Source of the DNA: Winogradskyella marina
GTDB lineage: Bacteria; Bacteroidota; Bacteroidia; Flavobacteriales; Flavobacteriaceae
Assembly (NCBI RefSeq): GCF_015645385.1
Contig: NZ_JADOET010000013.1
Location: 1 to 64,000 of the forward strand
DNA: 64,000 nt
Direction of reading: 5' to 3'
The notes beneath the pieces were generated by a model. The model saw only the letters and a list, made by a program, of their open reading frames with translations, did no database searches and was not told the DNA's origin. The translations under genes were made by a program, and so were the position numbers. This document shows, in pieces, positions 29,437 to 38,566 of the stretch (positions within the stretch are counted from its first letter, which is position 1; each line of letters opens with the position of its first letter).

Positions 29437-29786
29437 AACGATTAAGTGTTTAATTAATAAGTAGGTATTGGAAGTAAATATAGTATATATAATTCATTAC
29501 GTCAGTTCGAGTGATATGCGAGACATGAGTAAATTGTATCGAGAGCAATTCTCTCTATAACCGAAAACTGTACTCCCTTATACTCAGTCTGTGTGGATTT
29601 ATTTTTCCACTGTATCCAATGTTCTTCAAAGTCGTCTTTAGTAGTTTTTAAATCGCTATTAATTAATTGTTGATTTGATAACAATACAACTTTTAACTGT
29701 GCTTTACGTTGTAAAAGAGCAATTTTAGGATTCTAAACACCTAAATGGTAAAAAGGGATTTAAGCTTAGACTTCTTTGAAGTTATC
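29437..29786. other. Intergenic region with repeat remnants
   Basis: A 350-base gap with no supported gene. It holds a weak 'GTTCGAGTG...GTATCGAGAG' segment (29506-29550) resembling the elements near 33.6 kb, and a 60-base segment at 29592-29652 that recurs at 32641-32698. A 60-codon minus-strand frame across these repeats is not convincing as a gene. Confidence 0.5.
29592..29652 (+). repeat. 60-bp direct repeat flanking the 915-aa protein gene, copy 1
   Basis: Begins TGTGGATTTATTTTTCCACT, then GTATCCAATGTT. The copy at 32641-32698 shares most bases by eye. TGGA and TCCA inside it form a small inverted repeat. Confidence 0.6.
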
Positions 29787-32534
29787 TTAATTTTTAATAA
29801 TTTTCTTGTTTATAATATCTTTTGAGGCTGTAATAATTTTTATAAAGTATATACCTGATTTAAAATCTTCCAAATCAATAATGCTATTATTAAATATTTT
29901 TAATTGCTTGCCTGCAGTGTCAAACAAAATTACTGTTTCAACAATTTTATTACTAATTTTTATATTCAAAATACTGGAAGTGGGATTTGGATACAAAGTA
30001 ACTATGTTATAATTACTTGTTTCAAATTCTTCAATCGTCAATAAGTTTTCTATTGTACCAAATTTATGAATGAAACCTCTTGCCCATCCATATTCATTAA
30101 ATGTCGATATTCTATTCCCATTTTGCCCAACCATAATTACATCTCCTTGATTATCAAACTTTGAATACCAGTTGTGTAAGTAACCAGATTGCAAATACAA
30201 ATGTTTTACAACGGAGCCATTGTTATCAATTATTCTAATATTATTATCATAATAAGTGCCAAGTAATATATAATCACCATGAGTCATCAAATATATATTT
30301 GAAACGTCTAAATCGTCTCCGTTTGATAGTAAATTAAGGTCATCATCTAAGACAAGTGTATTATCATTGTTTAGAAATAAAAACATGTTTCCATTACTAA
30401 ATTTTTTCAAGCCATAAATTTGGTCTGCAGTTAGATAATATGAGTAATTATTGTAGATGTCTAGTTTATTGAGTCTTCTTTCTGGTGGATTTCTTGTACT
30501 AAAAAACAATGTGCCATTTTCATCGATTTCATAAGGGAAAATCCCGTAATTATTATCTAAGCTTCTTGTAAATTGTTTTACACCGTTTTTATATAGGTAA
30601 ATAAAGTCTGGTGTATTGTTTGTAATACTTTCATAAGTGTAGAAATAATAATCTTCACCTATTGTAAAAATTTCTAAAAATTCTTCATGTCCAACTTCAA
30701 TTTCATTTATTAAATTTCCCGTAACCTTATCTAATATATAAATCTTGCTTGTGTCATCATACATGAAATAATCTTCTGCCATTAAAATATAATTTTCATT
30801 TGCATGAAACATCTTAGCGACATAAGTGTCATTCACATATTCTATATTTCCATTAGGCGTAACTTTATACAAACTGTAACCTAGACCATAATTATTACCT
30901 GCCCTTGGTAGATTTAAAAAGAGGTTATTATCTGCATCAAAAAAGAAATCGATATCTTTACCTCCATGATTTACAAGGTTAAATATGTTATTAGGAATTT
31001 CTACTTCCCAAAGCATTTCTAAATCAGAATCATATTTAATAATTCGTTTATTTAATGGAGGGTTTACACCTCCAATTCCTAAATATTCTGGTCCCATTTT
31101 TTCTGTTACTAATACCAGATAATTATTGTCGTTATCAATAATAACGCGTTGCTGAAATGCTTTAGACGTGCCTATACCAGAGTAAGTATAATTGTTAATT
31201 ACTTCGGTAGAGTTGATTTTCTCTACTTCAATATCTAATTGTGTATAGTAATCCGATGTAGGAAACATTTTGCTATAACTAGTTCCAATTACATTTATGG
31301 TTTCATTATTTATTTTTGAAAAATCTATTAACTCAAAAGAATCTGAAGTGTTAAAAACAGTTAGTTCAGTTAGTGTATTAGAAAATAAACGAATATTTGA
31401 ATTACTTGTCGTTATAAAAAAGGAACCATCCGTGTTTTTTTTGAAACCAGTCGCTACAGTGTTTTCAACATTAGATAATGATTGAATGGTGTTGTTGGCA
31501 TCAACAAACAGGTATTGAAGCGTGTTGTCATCATTTTTATTTACAACCGAAATATTTTCATTTTCGTTATTTATAAAAGTATCTATTAATGTATAATTAT
31601 TTGAAATATTGGTTGTTGTTGAATAGGAGACTGAATTGTTAGAACCTATTTTTGTCAAATTAATTTTTCCTATAGCGTCGTTATCATATATGTTATTAAA
31701 CGCTATGTAAAAATTGGAGTTGTTGTCTATAGTTAATTTAACCTGATCAGATAGTCCTGAATTGTTGTAATAGCTTAGGAATTCAGAATTAGTAATTTGA
31801 AAACTATCTTGATTATTTTCGTCCTGAATCTTATGAAAGTTATATGTCAAAGAATAATCAATATCATTTAACTCTTGAGTTAAGAAATAAAATGTCTCAT
31901 TGTTAATTTTTCCTATGATGCCATTTTCTGGTATTTCTTGAGTAAATGAATTGATAATATCACCATTATTATTTACTTTTAAAAATACAAAATCATCAAG
32001 GTTTTCAGAATCGAATTCAATAGGATTATAAACAAGACTCAGTGTGCCATCATTATTTAAATCGACATCCATGTAACTATAATCTCTATAGTCAGATGCA
32101 TCAGTATTTCCAATTGTTATATTATAAATAATATCACCATTCTCATTAAGTTTTATAATAAAGATTAGACCATTAGATAAAGATTGATTAAAAGAGCTTC
32201 TGCCAATCACGTAAGTTTCATTATTTGTATTTACAAACGACTTAACAGGTATATCATAAGATAAATTGGTGTCTTGCGATACACGTTTCTGCCATACAAG
32301 ATTAAAATTAGCATCAATTTTAGTTACTAAAACATCTGTAAAGGTTGAGTCTTTTTCTGTTGTAGCTATAATAATTGTATTTTCATTACTATCTACATGC
32401 GAGAAATAGGATACATCTCTATTTGTGTGATTGTTTAAGCCAAACGTCTCACTGGTTATTGGAGAAAACAATTCTTGGGAGAAAATTTTAAAACAAGAAA
32501 TAAAGAGAATTATAAAAAGTAGTTTATGTTTCAT
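29787..32534 (-). CDS. Large T9SS-sorted secreted protein of unknown function
   Basis: A 915-aa secreted protein. The signal peptide ends FKIFSQ (residue 19). The body is a long run of beta-strand-rich repeats with NNNGDI, LNENGDIIYN and VDLNNDGTLSLVYN motifs, in the style of beta-propeller or WD40-like surface proteins. The C-terminus is a T9SS type A sorting domain (TLYPNPTSSILNIKISN, then SGIYFIKI). I see no catalytic motif. Asn and Asp are very frequent. It is a single gene between two repeat-bearing intergenic regions. Confidence 0.85.
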   Translation of the reverse strand: MKHKLLFIILFISCFKIFSQELFSPITSETFGLNNHTNRDVSYFSHVDSNENTIIIATTEKDSTFTDVLVTKIDANFNLVWQKRVSQDTNLSYDIPVKSFVNTNNETYVIGRSSFNQSLSNGLIFIIKLNENGDIIYNITIGNTDASDYRDYSYMDVDLNNDGTLSLVYNPIEFDSENLDDFVFLKVNNNGDIINSFTQEIPENGIIGKINNETFYFLTQELNDIDYSLTYNFHKIQDENNQDSFQITNSEFLSYYNNSGLSDQVKLTIDNNSNFYIAFNNIYDNDAIGKINLTKIGSNNSVSYSTTTNISNNYTLIDTFINNENENISVVNKNDDNTLQYLFVDANNTIQSLSNVENTVATGFKKNTDGSFFITTSNSNIRLFSNTLTELTVFNTSDSFELIDFSKINNETINVIGTSYSKMFPTSDYYTQLDIEVEKINSTEVINNYTYSGIGTSKAFQQRVIIDNDNNYLVLVTEKMGPEYLGIGGVNPPLNKRIIKYDSDLEMLWEVEIPNNIFNLVNHGGKDIDFFFDADNNLFLNLPRAGNNYGLGYSLYKVTPNGNIEYVNDTYVAKMFHANENYILMAEDYFMYDDTSKIYILDKVTGNLINEIEVGHEEFLEIFTIGEDYYFYTYESITNNTPDFIYLYKNGVKQFTRSLDNNYGIFPYEIDENGTLFFSTRNPPERRLNKLDIYNNYSYYLTADQIYGLKKFSNGNMFLFLNNDNTLVLDDDLNLLSNGDDLDVSNIYLMTHGDYILLGTYYDNNIRIIDNNGSVVKHLYLQSGYLHNWYSKFDNQGDVIMVGQNGNRISTFNEYGWARGFIHKFGTIENLLTIEEFETSNYNIVTLYPNPTSSILNIKISNKIVETVILFDTAGKQLKIFNNSIIDLEDFKSGIYFIKIITASKDIINKKIIKN

Positions 32535-32640
32535 ATGACGTAAGTAGGCTTAGAAATAGTTGATCGGTTCGATTATAAAAGTAATAATTGAAAATTAATT
32601 GCACACAATTATTCTAAAGAATTTATGCACGCTCGGTTTT

Positions 32641-32698
32641 TGTGGATTCGTTTTTCCACGGTATCCAATGTTATTTTAAACTGACTTTAGTTATTTTT
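32641..32698 (+). repeat. 60-bp direct repeat flanking the 915-aa protein gene, copy 2
   Basis: Begins TGTGGATTCGTTTTTCCACG and aligns with the copy at 29592-29652. It is upstream of the 915-aa gene, whereas copy 1 is downstream. Confidence 0.6.
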
Positions 32699-32704
32699 AT
32701 AATA

Positions 32705-33385
32705 CTAATTACTTTCATCTGCTAAAGGCGAAATCATAATATGTGCTCTATGTGTTCCAGGATTCATTATCCAAGGATGGTTAGACGCAACTGGCTTTTC
32801 TGGTAATCCTGTAGATTCGGCTGTAGCCCAAGGTAAATAGACCACGTAACGTAGCTTTGCTTCATCTACTTTAGACGTTTCTGGGTCGAACTCAGCTTTT
32901 GGTCCAGAATACACATGTAACGTAGCTCCTGTAGGAATTTTAAATTTACCTGCTTTTGCTTCAATTTCTCTGATATCAAAAATTTCTTGGTGTTTTTTGC
33001 CTTCTGCTTTTAAGGCTCTTCCTCTTGCCATAAAAGGTTCTAGATCTTTATGATAACAAGCAGCATTAAACCCTTTTTTATTCGGGTCATCGGCAAGTAC
33101 AATAAATTCATTATCACCTTCTTTTAAGGTTACAAATTCGCCTGCCATATTATAACCAATCACTTTGCTTCCCGCTCTGCTTTCTTCAGGAGCAGCCATT
33201 AATGCGGTTGCGATTAAGTCTTCATCAGTTGTAATAGCTTTTAACTGTGTCTTTGATTCTGTTGATTCGCTTACTTCTGTCGTTTCAATGTCAGCAGTGG
33301 TTTCTGTTGTCGTTTTTGTTTTGTCTGAAGAATTACAAGACATTAGAATGCCAGAAAAAATAAATGCGGTGATGATGTGTTTCAT
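32705..33385 (-). CDS. Lipoprotein of unknown function
   Basis: A 226-aa lipoprotein with the signal peptide MKHIITAFIFSGILMS and a Cys in LMSC. Residues 18-50 are a Thr/Glu/Ser-rich linker. The mature domain includes AGSKVIGYNMAGEFVTL, ACYHKDLEPFMARGR and a C-terminal NHPWIMNPGTHRAHIMISP, which has several His, Asn and Tyr residues that could bind a metal or haem, but I recognise no family. It is probably transcribed alone. Confidence 0.75.
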   Translation of the reverse strand: MKHIITAFIFSGILMSCNSSDKTKTTTETTADIETTEVSESTESKTQLKAITTDEDLIATALMAAPEESRAGSKVIGYNMAGEFVTLKEGDNEFIVLADDPNKKGFNAACYHKDLEPFMARGRALKAEGKKHQEIFDIREIEAKAGKFKIPTGATLHVYSGPKAEFDPETSKVDEAKLRYVVYLPWATAESTGLPEKPVASNHPWIMNPGTHRAHIMISPLADESN

Positions 33386-33525
33386 ATTGTATACGTTTCT
33401 TTTAGATTATTAATTAGTCTATTGATTGTTGTTTTTAAAGTTACTAAAATCTGTTTAGATATAATTAGTTTAAAGAAAGATAAGGGAAAATAGGTGTGTT
33501 TTTCATGAGAATGCCATAGGTCTTC

Positions 33526-33604
33526 TGTTGCATTTAGACTGCGCTTAGCGTACCTCTTCTCGATACAAAATTTTCTAAAAAGCGAAAATTTCACTCGAAG
33601 TGAC
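33526..33604 (+). repeat. Dispersed repeat, family C, copy 1
   Basis: A unit with TGTTGCATTTAGACTGCGCT, then CTTCTCGATACAAAATTTT and TTTCACTCGAAGTGAC. It matches the copy 180 bases downstream. A family B-like core (ACTGCGCTTAGCG) is embedded in it. It lies in the 490-base gap between the 32.7-kb lipoprotein gene and secA, which holds no supported gene. Confidence 0.7.
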
Positions 33605-33706
33605 GTTTTGGGTTTATTTGTGTTGTGTCATAATGCGATTACTATATCGTCCGTTCGAGTGGTTTTCGAAGGATGAAAAAATTGTATTGAGAACCTTGAT
33701 TACTTG

Positions 33707-33779
33707 TGTTGCATTCAGACTATGCTCAACGTACCACTTCTCGATACAAAATTCCGAAAAGCAATTTCACGCGTAGTGA
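33707..33779 (+). repeat. Dispersed repeat, family C, copy 2
   Basis: TGTTGCATTCAGACTATGCT, then CTTCTCGATACAAAATTCCG and CAATTTCACGCGTAGTGA, in the same order as copy 1 with scattered changes. Confidence 0.7.
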
Positions 33780-33794
33780 TGGAATAATTTGTAA

Positions 33795-33828
33795 CAAAAA
33801 AATCCTAATGAGTTACATTAGGATTTTA
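33795..33828 (-). terminator. Rho-independent terminator after secA
   Basis: AAATCCTAATG and CATTAGGATTT form a perfect stem around AGTTA. On the minus strand it is followed by a run of T. It lies about 50 bases past the secA stop. Confidence 0.85.
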
Positions 33829-33846
33829 AAATTCTATTAATAGACA

Positions 33847-33869
33847 CTTCGACTGCGCTCAGTGTGACA
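33847..33869 (+). repeat. CTTCGACTGCGCTCAGTGTGAC element, family B
   Basis: A well-preserved copy of the family B repeat, directly downstream of the secA stop codon at 33876. Confidence 0.75.
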
Positions 33870-33875
33870 GTGGTT

Positions 33876-36800
33876 TTATTCAACAAGTACCCATTCTCCT
33901 TTTTCAATTAAAGGAATGGCTTGCTTGTATTTTACTTCTTTTGAATCACCACTCATAACGTGTTTAATTGTAACCTTATCATTACGGCCAATTTTTGGTT
34001 GGTCTCTAACAATGGTTTCAACAACTTGCTGTTGTTGGCGCGATGCACCTTCACCAGCTTGTCTATTTTGTGCAGCACGTTCGTCCATGTTTGGAATGTC
34101 GTCTTTCTGCGTTTCTAACTTTTCTTGTTTACGCGTTCTTGCTTCTTGAATTGTATTTGCAGTTTCTTGCGGGATTTCTCCTTTAAATAAGAATGAAATG
34201 ACATCTTTATTAACTTGGTCAATCATTAATTTAAATAACTCAAAAGACTCAAACTTATAAATTAATAATGGATCTTTTTGTTCGTGTACTGCTAATTGAA
34301 CAGACTGCTTAAGTTCATCCATTTTACGTAAATGTACTTTCCAAGCGTCATCTACAATAGCTAATGTAATGTTCTTTTCAAAATCATTGATTAACTGTGT
34401 TCCTTTAGTTTCGTATGCTTTTTCAAGGTCTGTTACAACTTGAAGATTTTTTACACCATCTGTAAACGGTACAACGATTCTTTTGAATTTATCGCGTTGT
34501 GTATTATATACATTTTCAATAACAGGAAATGCTAAATCTGCAGCACGTTGCATTTTTTCTCTGTAGTGCTTAAAAGCCGCTTTATAAATGATACCCGAAA
34601 TTTCAGTCGCACTCTTCTTACCAAATTCAGCTTCAGTAATAGGCGATTCCATTGAGAAATAACGAATCAATTCGAATTCAAAATTCTTATAATCGTTAGC
34701 GTTTTTATTCGTTTCAGCAATACCTTCAGAGGTGTCAAAAATCATGTTGGCTAAATCGACTCTCAAACGTTCACCATGTAAAGCATTACGACGACGTTTG
34801 TAAATGACTTCACGTTGTGCGTTCATGACATCATCATATTCTAACAAACGCTTACGAACACCAAAGTTATTTTCTTCTACTTTTTTCTGAGCACGTTCAA
34901 TAGACTTAGAAATCATACCATGTTGAATAACTTCTCCTTCTTTTAAGCCCATTCTATCCATCATCTTGGCAATACGCTCAGAACCAAATAAACGCATCAA
35001 GTTATCTTCAAGAGATACATAAAACTGTGAACTTCCTGGATCTCCTTGACGACCAGCTCTACCACGCAACTGTCTATCAACACGACGCGAATCGTGACGC
35101 TCTGTACCAACAATGGCCAAACCACCTGCGGCTTTTACTTCGTCACTTAATTTAATATCTGTACCACGACCAGCCATGTTGGTAGCAATGGTTACTTGAC
35201 CTGCATTACCAGCTTGTGCTACAATGTCGGCTTCTTTTTTGTGTTGTTTCGCGTTTAAGACGTTATGATTTATTTTACGAATGCTTAACATTTTACCTAA
35301 AAGCTCTGAAATCTCAACGTTGGTTGTACCAATTAAAACTGGACGTCCTGCTTTTGCTAATTCCGTGACTTCATCGATAACAGCATTGTATTTTTCACGC
35401 TTCGTTTTGTAAACTAAATCGTCTCTATCATCTCTAGCGATTGGTCTGTTGGTTGGAATTTCAACCACATCTAATTTGTAGATTTCCCAAAGCTCACCTG
35501 CTTCTGTAACCGCAGTACCTGTCATACCAGACAGCTTACGATACATTCTAAAGTAATTTTGAAGGGTTACAGTTGCGAACGTTTGTGTAGCTGCTTCAAT
35601 TTTTACGTTTTCCTTGGCTTCAATCGCTTGGTGTAGTCCATCCGAATAACGACGACCATCCATAATACGACCGGTTTGCTCATCGACGATCATTACCTTG
35701 TTGTCCATAACAACATATTGATTGTCTTTTTCGAAAAGTGCGTAGGCTTTTAGTAATTGATTCAACGTATGAATACGTTCTGACTTAATGCCGAAGTCTC
35801 TAAATAACTCCTCTTTAAGGTTGGCTTCATCTTCGGTTGACAAGCCTTGCTTTTCAATTTTAGCGATTTCAGTACCCATTTCTGGCATAACAAAGAAATC
35901 TGGATCGTCTTTACCGGATAAGAATTCAACACCCTTATCAGATAATTCAACTTGATTATTTTTTTCATCAATAACATAATAGAGTTCTGCATCTACTAAA
36001 GGCATTTCTCTATTGTTGTCTTGCATGTAATAATTTTCGGTTTTTTGAAGCAATTGCTTAATACCTTCCTCACTTAAATATTTGATTAAGGCTTTATTTT
36101 TAGGAATACCTCTATAAGCTCTTAATAATTGGAAACCACCTTCCTTAGTGTCACCTGCAGCAATTAATTTCTTCGCTTCAGCTAAAACACCAACTAAATA
36201 TTTACGTTGTACTTCTTCAATTTGTTGCACTTTTGGTTTAAGCGCGTCAAACTCGTGTTCGTCTCCTCTTGGTACAGGACCAGAAATGATTAATGGTGTA
36301 CGTGCATCATCGACTAATACAGAATCGACCTCATCGACAATTGCATAATGATGTGGACGTTGTACTAAATCGTCTGGCGAATGTGCCATGTTATCACGTA
36401 AATAATCGAAACCAAATTCGTTGTTAGTTCCGTATGTAATATCTGCGTTGTAAGCTTTACGACGTGCATCAGAGTTAGGTTGGTGGTAATCGATACAATC
36501 GATACTCATACCGTGAAACTGAAAGATTGGTGCCATCCATGCGCTATCTCGTTTTGCTAAGTAATCGTTCACTGTGACAAGGTGTACTCCTTTTTCGGCT
36601 AGTGCATTTAAATACACAGGAAGTGTTGCAACTAAGGTTTTACCTTCACCAGTTTGCATCTCTGCAATTTTTCCTTGATGCATTGCTACACCACCGATAA
36701 GTTGCACATCGTAGTGAATCATGTCCCAAGTAATTGGCTTACCGGCTGCATCCCATGAATTTGCCCAAATGGCTTGATCACCCTCTAAAGTGACGTAATC

Positions 36801-37232
36801 GTGCTCTCCAGAAACTTCACGGTCAAATGCATTTGCCGTTACCTGAATTTGTGTGTTATGAACAAAACGCTTTGCTGTTTCTTTTACGACAGCGAAAGCC
36901 TCAGGAAGAATGTCGTTTAAAACCCCTTCGGTTACCTCGTAGATTTCATCATCTATTTTATCGACTTCGAGATATATGTCTTCACGTTCATCGATATCTT
37001 CAGTAACTTTTGCTTTTTCTAAAAGGGCTTCTTTTTTGGTTTGAAACGGTTGCCTAGCTTCAGCAATTTTTGCTTTAAATTCAGTGGTTTTTGCTCTAAG
37101 TTCATCGTGAGAAAGGGCTTCTAAAGCACTTTCGAACGTTTTTATTTTTTCAACAATAGGTTTAATTGAACCTACGTCTTGTTTGGATTTATCTCCAACA
37201 AAAACTTTAAGGACTTTATCTAAAAAGGTCAT
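33876..37232 (-). CDS. secA: Protein translocase ATPase SecA
   Basis: The motor that drives preproteins through SecYEG. At 1118 aa it is the long Bacteroidota form, about 200 aa larger than E. coli SecA because of insertions, including one at about 60-130. Walker A is MQTGEGKT (192-199), followed by EVDSVLVDDARTPLIISG and the DEAD-like motifs GRGTDIKL and GRAGRQGDPG in the second ATPase domain. The C-terminal linker is Gln/Arg-rich, and the protein ends in EKGEWVLVE rather than the Cys/His zinc-binding SecB-interaction tail of proteobacterial SecA. Confidence 0.97.
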   Translation of the reverse strand: MTFLDKVLKVFVGDKSKQDVGSIKPIVEKIKTFESALEALSHDELRAKTTEFKAKIAEARQPFQTKKEALLEKAKVTEDIDEREDIYLEVDKIDDEIYEVTEGVLNDILPEAFAVVKETAKRFVHNTQIQVTANAFDREVSGEHDYVTLEGDQAIWANSWDAAGKPITWDMIHYDVQLIGGVAMHQGKIAEMQTGEGKTLVATLPVYLNALAEKGVHLVTVNDYLAKRDSAWMAPIFQFHGMSIDCIDYHQPNSDARRKAYNADITYGTNNEFGFDYLRDNMAHSPDDLVQRPHHYAIVDEVDSVLVDDARTPLIISGPVPRGDEHEFDALKPKVQQIEEVQRKYLVGVLAEAKKLIAAGDTKEGGFQLLRAYRGIPKNKALIKYLSEEGIKQLLQKTENYYMQDNNREMPLVDAELYYVIDEKNNQVELSDKGVEFLSGKDDPDFFVMPEMGTEIAKIEKQGLSTEDEANLKEELFRDFGIKSERIHTLNQLLKAYALFEKDNQYVVMDNKVMIVDEQTGRIMDGRRYSDGLHQAIEAKENVKIEAATQTFATVTLQNYFRMYRKLSGMTGTAVTEAGELWEIYKLDVVEIPTNRPIARDDRDDLVYKTKREKYNAVIDEVTELAKAGRPVLIGTTNVEISELLGKMLSIRKINHNVLNAKQHKKEADIVAQAGNAGQVTIATNMAGRGTDIKLSDEVKAAGGLAIVGTERHDSRRVDRQLRGRAGRQGDPGSSQFYVSLEDNLMRLFGSERIAKMMDRMGLKEGEVIQHGMISKSIERAQKKVEENNFGVRKRLLEYDDVMNAQREVIYKRRRNALHGERLRVDLANMIFDTSEGIAETNKNANDYKNFEFELIRYFSMESPITEAEFGKKSATEISGIIYKAAFKHYREKMQRAADLAFPVIENVYNTQRDKFKRIVVPFTDGVKNLQVVTDLEKAYETKGTQLINDFEKNITLAIVDDAWKVHLRKMDELKQSVQLAVHEQKDPLLIYKFESFELFKLMIDQVNKDVISFLFKGEIPQETANTIQEARTRKQEKLETQKDDIPNMDERAAQNRQAGEGASRQQQQVVETIVRDQPKIGRNDKVTIKHVMSGDSKEVKYKQAIPLIEKGEWVLVE

Positions 37233-37368
37233 ATTGTATGTTTTGTAATCGATTGAATGGTTTCAATCTTGTTTTTTTGTTTCAGTTAGTTTGAAAATAT
37301 TAACTTGAATAATCAAGTTGATGTTGTATAATATATTTCAAATTTTAGACGTGTTTTTAGATTATAAG

Positions 37369-37399
37369 AACACCTCTAAGGTCCCCTCAAGGGGACAAT
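37369..37399 (-). repeat. Palindromic dispersed repeat, family A, copy 3
   Basis: Inverted copy relative to those at 11.2 and 12.5 kb: ACACCTCTAAG followed by GTCCCCTCAAGGGGAC, again a perfect 16-base palindrome. It lies upstream of secA, in a gap of about 290 bases. Confidence 0.85.
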
Positions 37400-37466
37400 C
37401 TTTCAATTGTTAATTCTTTTAAATCGGAGTCCGTTTTAATTTCAAATTAAAAAAGCATCCGAAAAT

Positions 37467-37508
37467 AAAAAAAGTCTCTTAGTTATAGTAACGCAAGAGA
37501 CTTTTTTT
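37467..37508 (-). terminator. Terminator after the DUF2795 gene (possibly bidirectional)
   Basis: AAAAAGTCTCTT and AAGAGACTTTTT form a 12-bp stem around a short loop, with A-runs on one side and T-runs on the other, so it could act on both strands. It lies 17 bases past the stop at 37525. Confidence 0.88.
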
Positions 37509-37524
37509 ATGATAATTTTATATG

Positions 37525-37746
37525 TTAGTATTCATCCTCATTCCAGAGGTAATCTTCGTCCGTTGGATAGTCTGGCCAAATTTCTTCAATAGAGTCGTAA
37601 GAATCTCCTTCATCTTCTATCGCTTGTAAATTTTCAACGACCTCTAATGGCGCTCCTGTTCTAATTGCGTAGTCAATAAGCTCATCTTTGGTTGCTGGCC
37701 AAGGCGCATCACTTAAATAAGATGCTAATTCTAATGTCCAATACAT
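37525..37746 (-). CDS. DUF2795 family protein
   Basis: A small acidic protein of 73 aa. The start MYWTLELASYLSDAPWPATK with DELIDYAIRTGAP and EVVENLQAIEDEGD is the DUF2795 core, found in a family of small proteins conserved in Bacteroidota and other bacteria; its function is unknown. The C-terminal tail is rich in Asp, Glu and Trp/Tyr. Its promoter and terminator are both visible, so it is probably a single-gene unit. Confidence 0.88.
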   Translation of the reverse strand: MYWTLELASYLSDAPWPATKDELIDYAIRTGAPLEVVENLQAIEDEGDSYDSIEEIWPDYPTDEDYLWNEDEY

Positions 37747-37771
37747 AGTTGCGTGTGTAATTTAATTTTTG

Positions 37772-37801
37772 CAAAAATAATTTTTTAGTTGAACAATCCA
37801 A
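37772..37801 (-). promoter_or_regulatory. Bacteroidota-type promoter of the DUF2795 gene
   Basis: On the minus strand TTG (37801-37799), a 19-base gap and TATTTTTG (37779-37772) match the -33/-7 promoter. The -7 element ends 25 bases before the start codon at 37746. Confidence 0.6.
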
Positions 37802-37910
37802 GAAAAAATCAAATTAAATAATCATTATTAAAAAGAACGTGTAATCTTCAACTTTTGTTTTTGGACCACCTTTTGCAATTTGTAATCCTATTCTGATTTC
37901 GAAACCTGCA

Positions 37911-38486
37911 TTAAGATTCCTTTTTTGGAATCCACTTTATTTCGTCAGCGTTTAAATCATGTGACAACTTCCGTGCCAACACAAAAAGGTAGTCAGATAG
38001 TCTATTAATATACATTAATGTTTCGGGTTGAAAAGGTTCTAAGTCATTAAGATGCGACGCTAAACGTTCTGCTCTACGGCAAACTGTACGTGCTATATGA
38101 CAGAATGACACGGTTTGATGACCTCCTGGTAATACAAAATGCGTCATTGGAGGCAGGCTGTCTTCCATAAGATCCATTTCCTTTTCTAACTTTTCAATGT
38201 CTTCGTTGGATATTTTTGGAATGTTTAAACGGTCTTTTCCACTTTTTAATGTTGCTTTTTTAGGATCAGTCGCTAAGATGGCTCCAACCGTAAATAAGCG
38301 ATCTTGAATGTCCATCAAGGTGTTTTTGTACAGTTGGTTAATATCTTGATCTCTGATTAAGCCGATATGAGCGTTTAGCTCGTCTATAGTGCCGTAGCTT
38401 TCTATTCTTATATGATGTTTAGGAACTCTAGTGCCACCGAAAAGTGCGGTTGTGCCTTTGTCTCCTGTTTTTGTGTATACTTTCAA
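37911..38486 (-). CDS. Cob(I)alamin adenosyltransferase, PduO type
   Basis: Transfers adenosyl from ATP to cob(I)alamin to form adenosylcobalamin. At 191 aa it shows the N-terminal ATP-binding loop YTKTGDKGTTALFGGTRVPK, the conserved TIDELNAHIGL region and the C-terminal CRRAERLA and YINRLSDYLFVLAR motifs of the PduO/MMAB group. Together with meaB at 23758 it points to AdoCbl-dependent methylmalonyl-CoA metabolism. It has a -7 promoter match 26 bases upstream and no partner on its strand. Confidence 0.93.
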   Translation of the reverse strand: MKVYTKTGDKGTTALFGGTRVPKHHIRIESYGTIDELNAHIGLIRDQDINQLYKNTLMDIQDRLFTVGAILATDPKKATLKSGKDRLNIPKISNEDIEKLEKEMDLMEDSLPPMTHFVLPGGHQTVSFCHIARTVCRRAERLASHLNDLEPFQPETLMYINRLSDYLFVLARKLSHDLNADEIKWIPKKES

Positions 38487-38511
38487 GGTTTGAAGTTTAT
38501 GGTTTTGTATT

Positions 38512-38519
38512 CAAAGTTA
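38512..38519 (-). promoter_or_regulatory. Candidate promoter -7 element of the adenosyltransferase gene
   Basis: TAACTTTG on the minus strand, 25 bases upstream of the start at 38486. No -33 TTG is seen. Confidence 0.4.
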
Positions 38520-38528
38520 AGGAATAAG

Positions 38529-38559
38529 GTTGGAAGTTGGAAGTTGGTGGCATGAAGTT
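38529..38559 (+). repeat. GAAGTTG-type array, family E, copy 1
   Basis: GGTTGGAAGTTGGAAGTTGG followed by TGGCATGAAGTT. Tandem seven-base units (GAAGTTG) with a variable end, as at 41235, 47081, 47229 and 55290. Confidence 0.65.
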
Positions 38560-38566
38560 TTCTCGC

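Noticed and set aside
29502..29684. A 60-codon minus-strand frame after the 915-aa protein gene.
   Set aside because: It spans the 60-bp repeat seen again at 32641-32698; no promoter, start or homologue-like motif supports it.
33382..33594. A 70-codon minus-strand frame in the gap upstream of the 226-aa lipoprotein.
   Set aside because: It consists largely of the family C repeat translated in one frame and shows no coding features.
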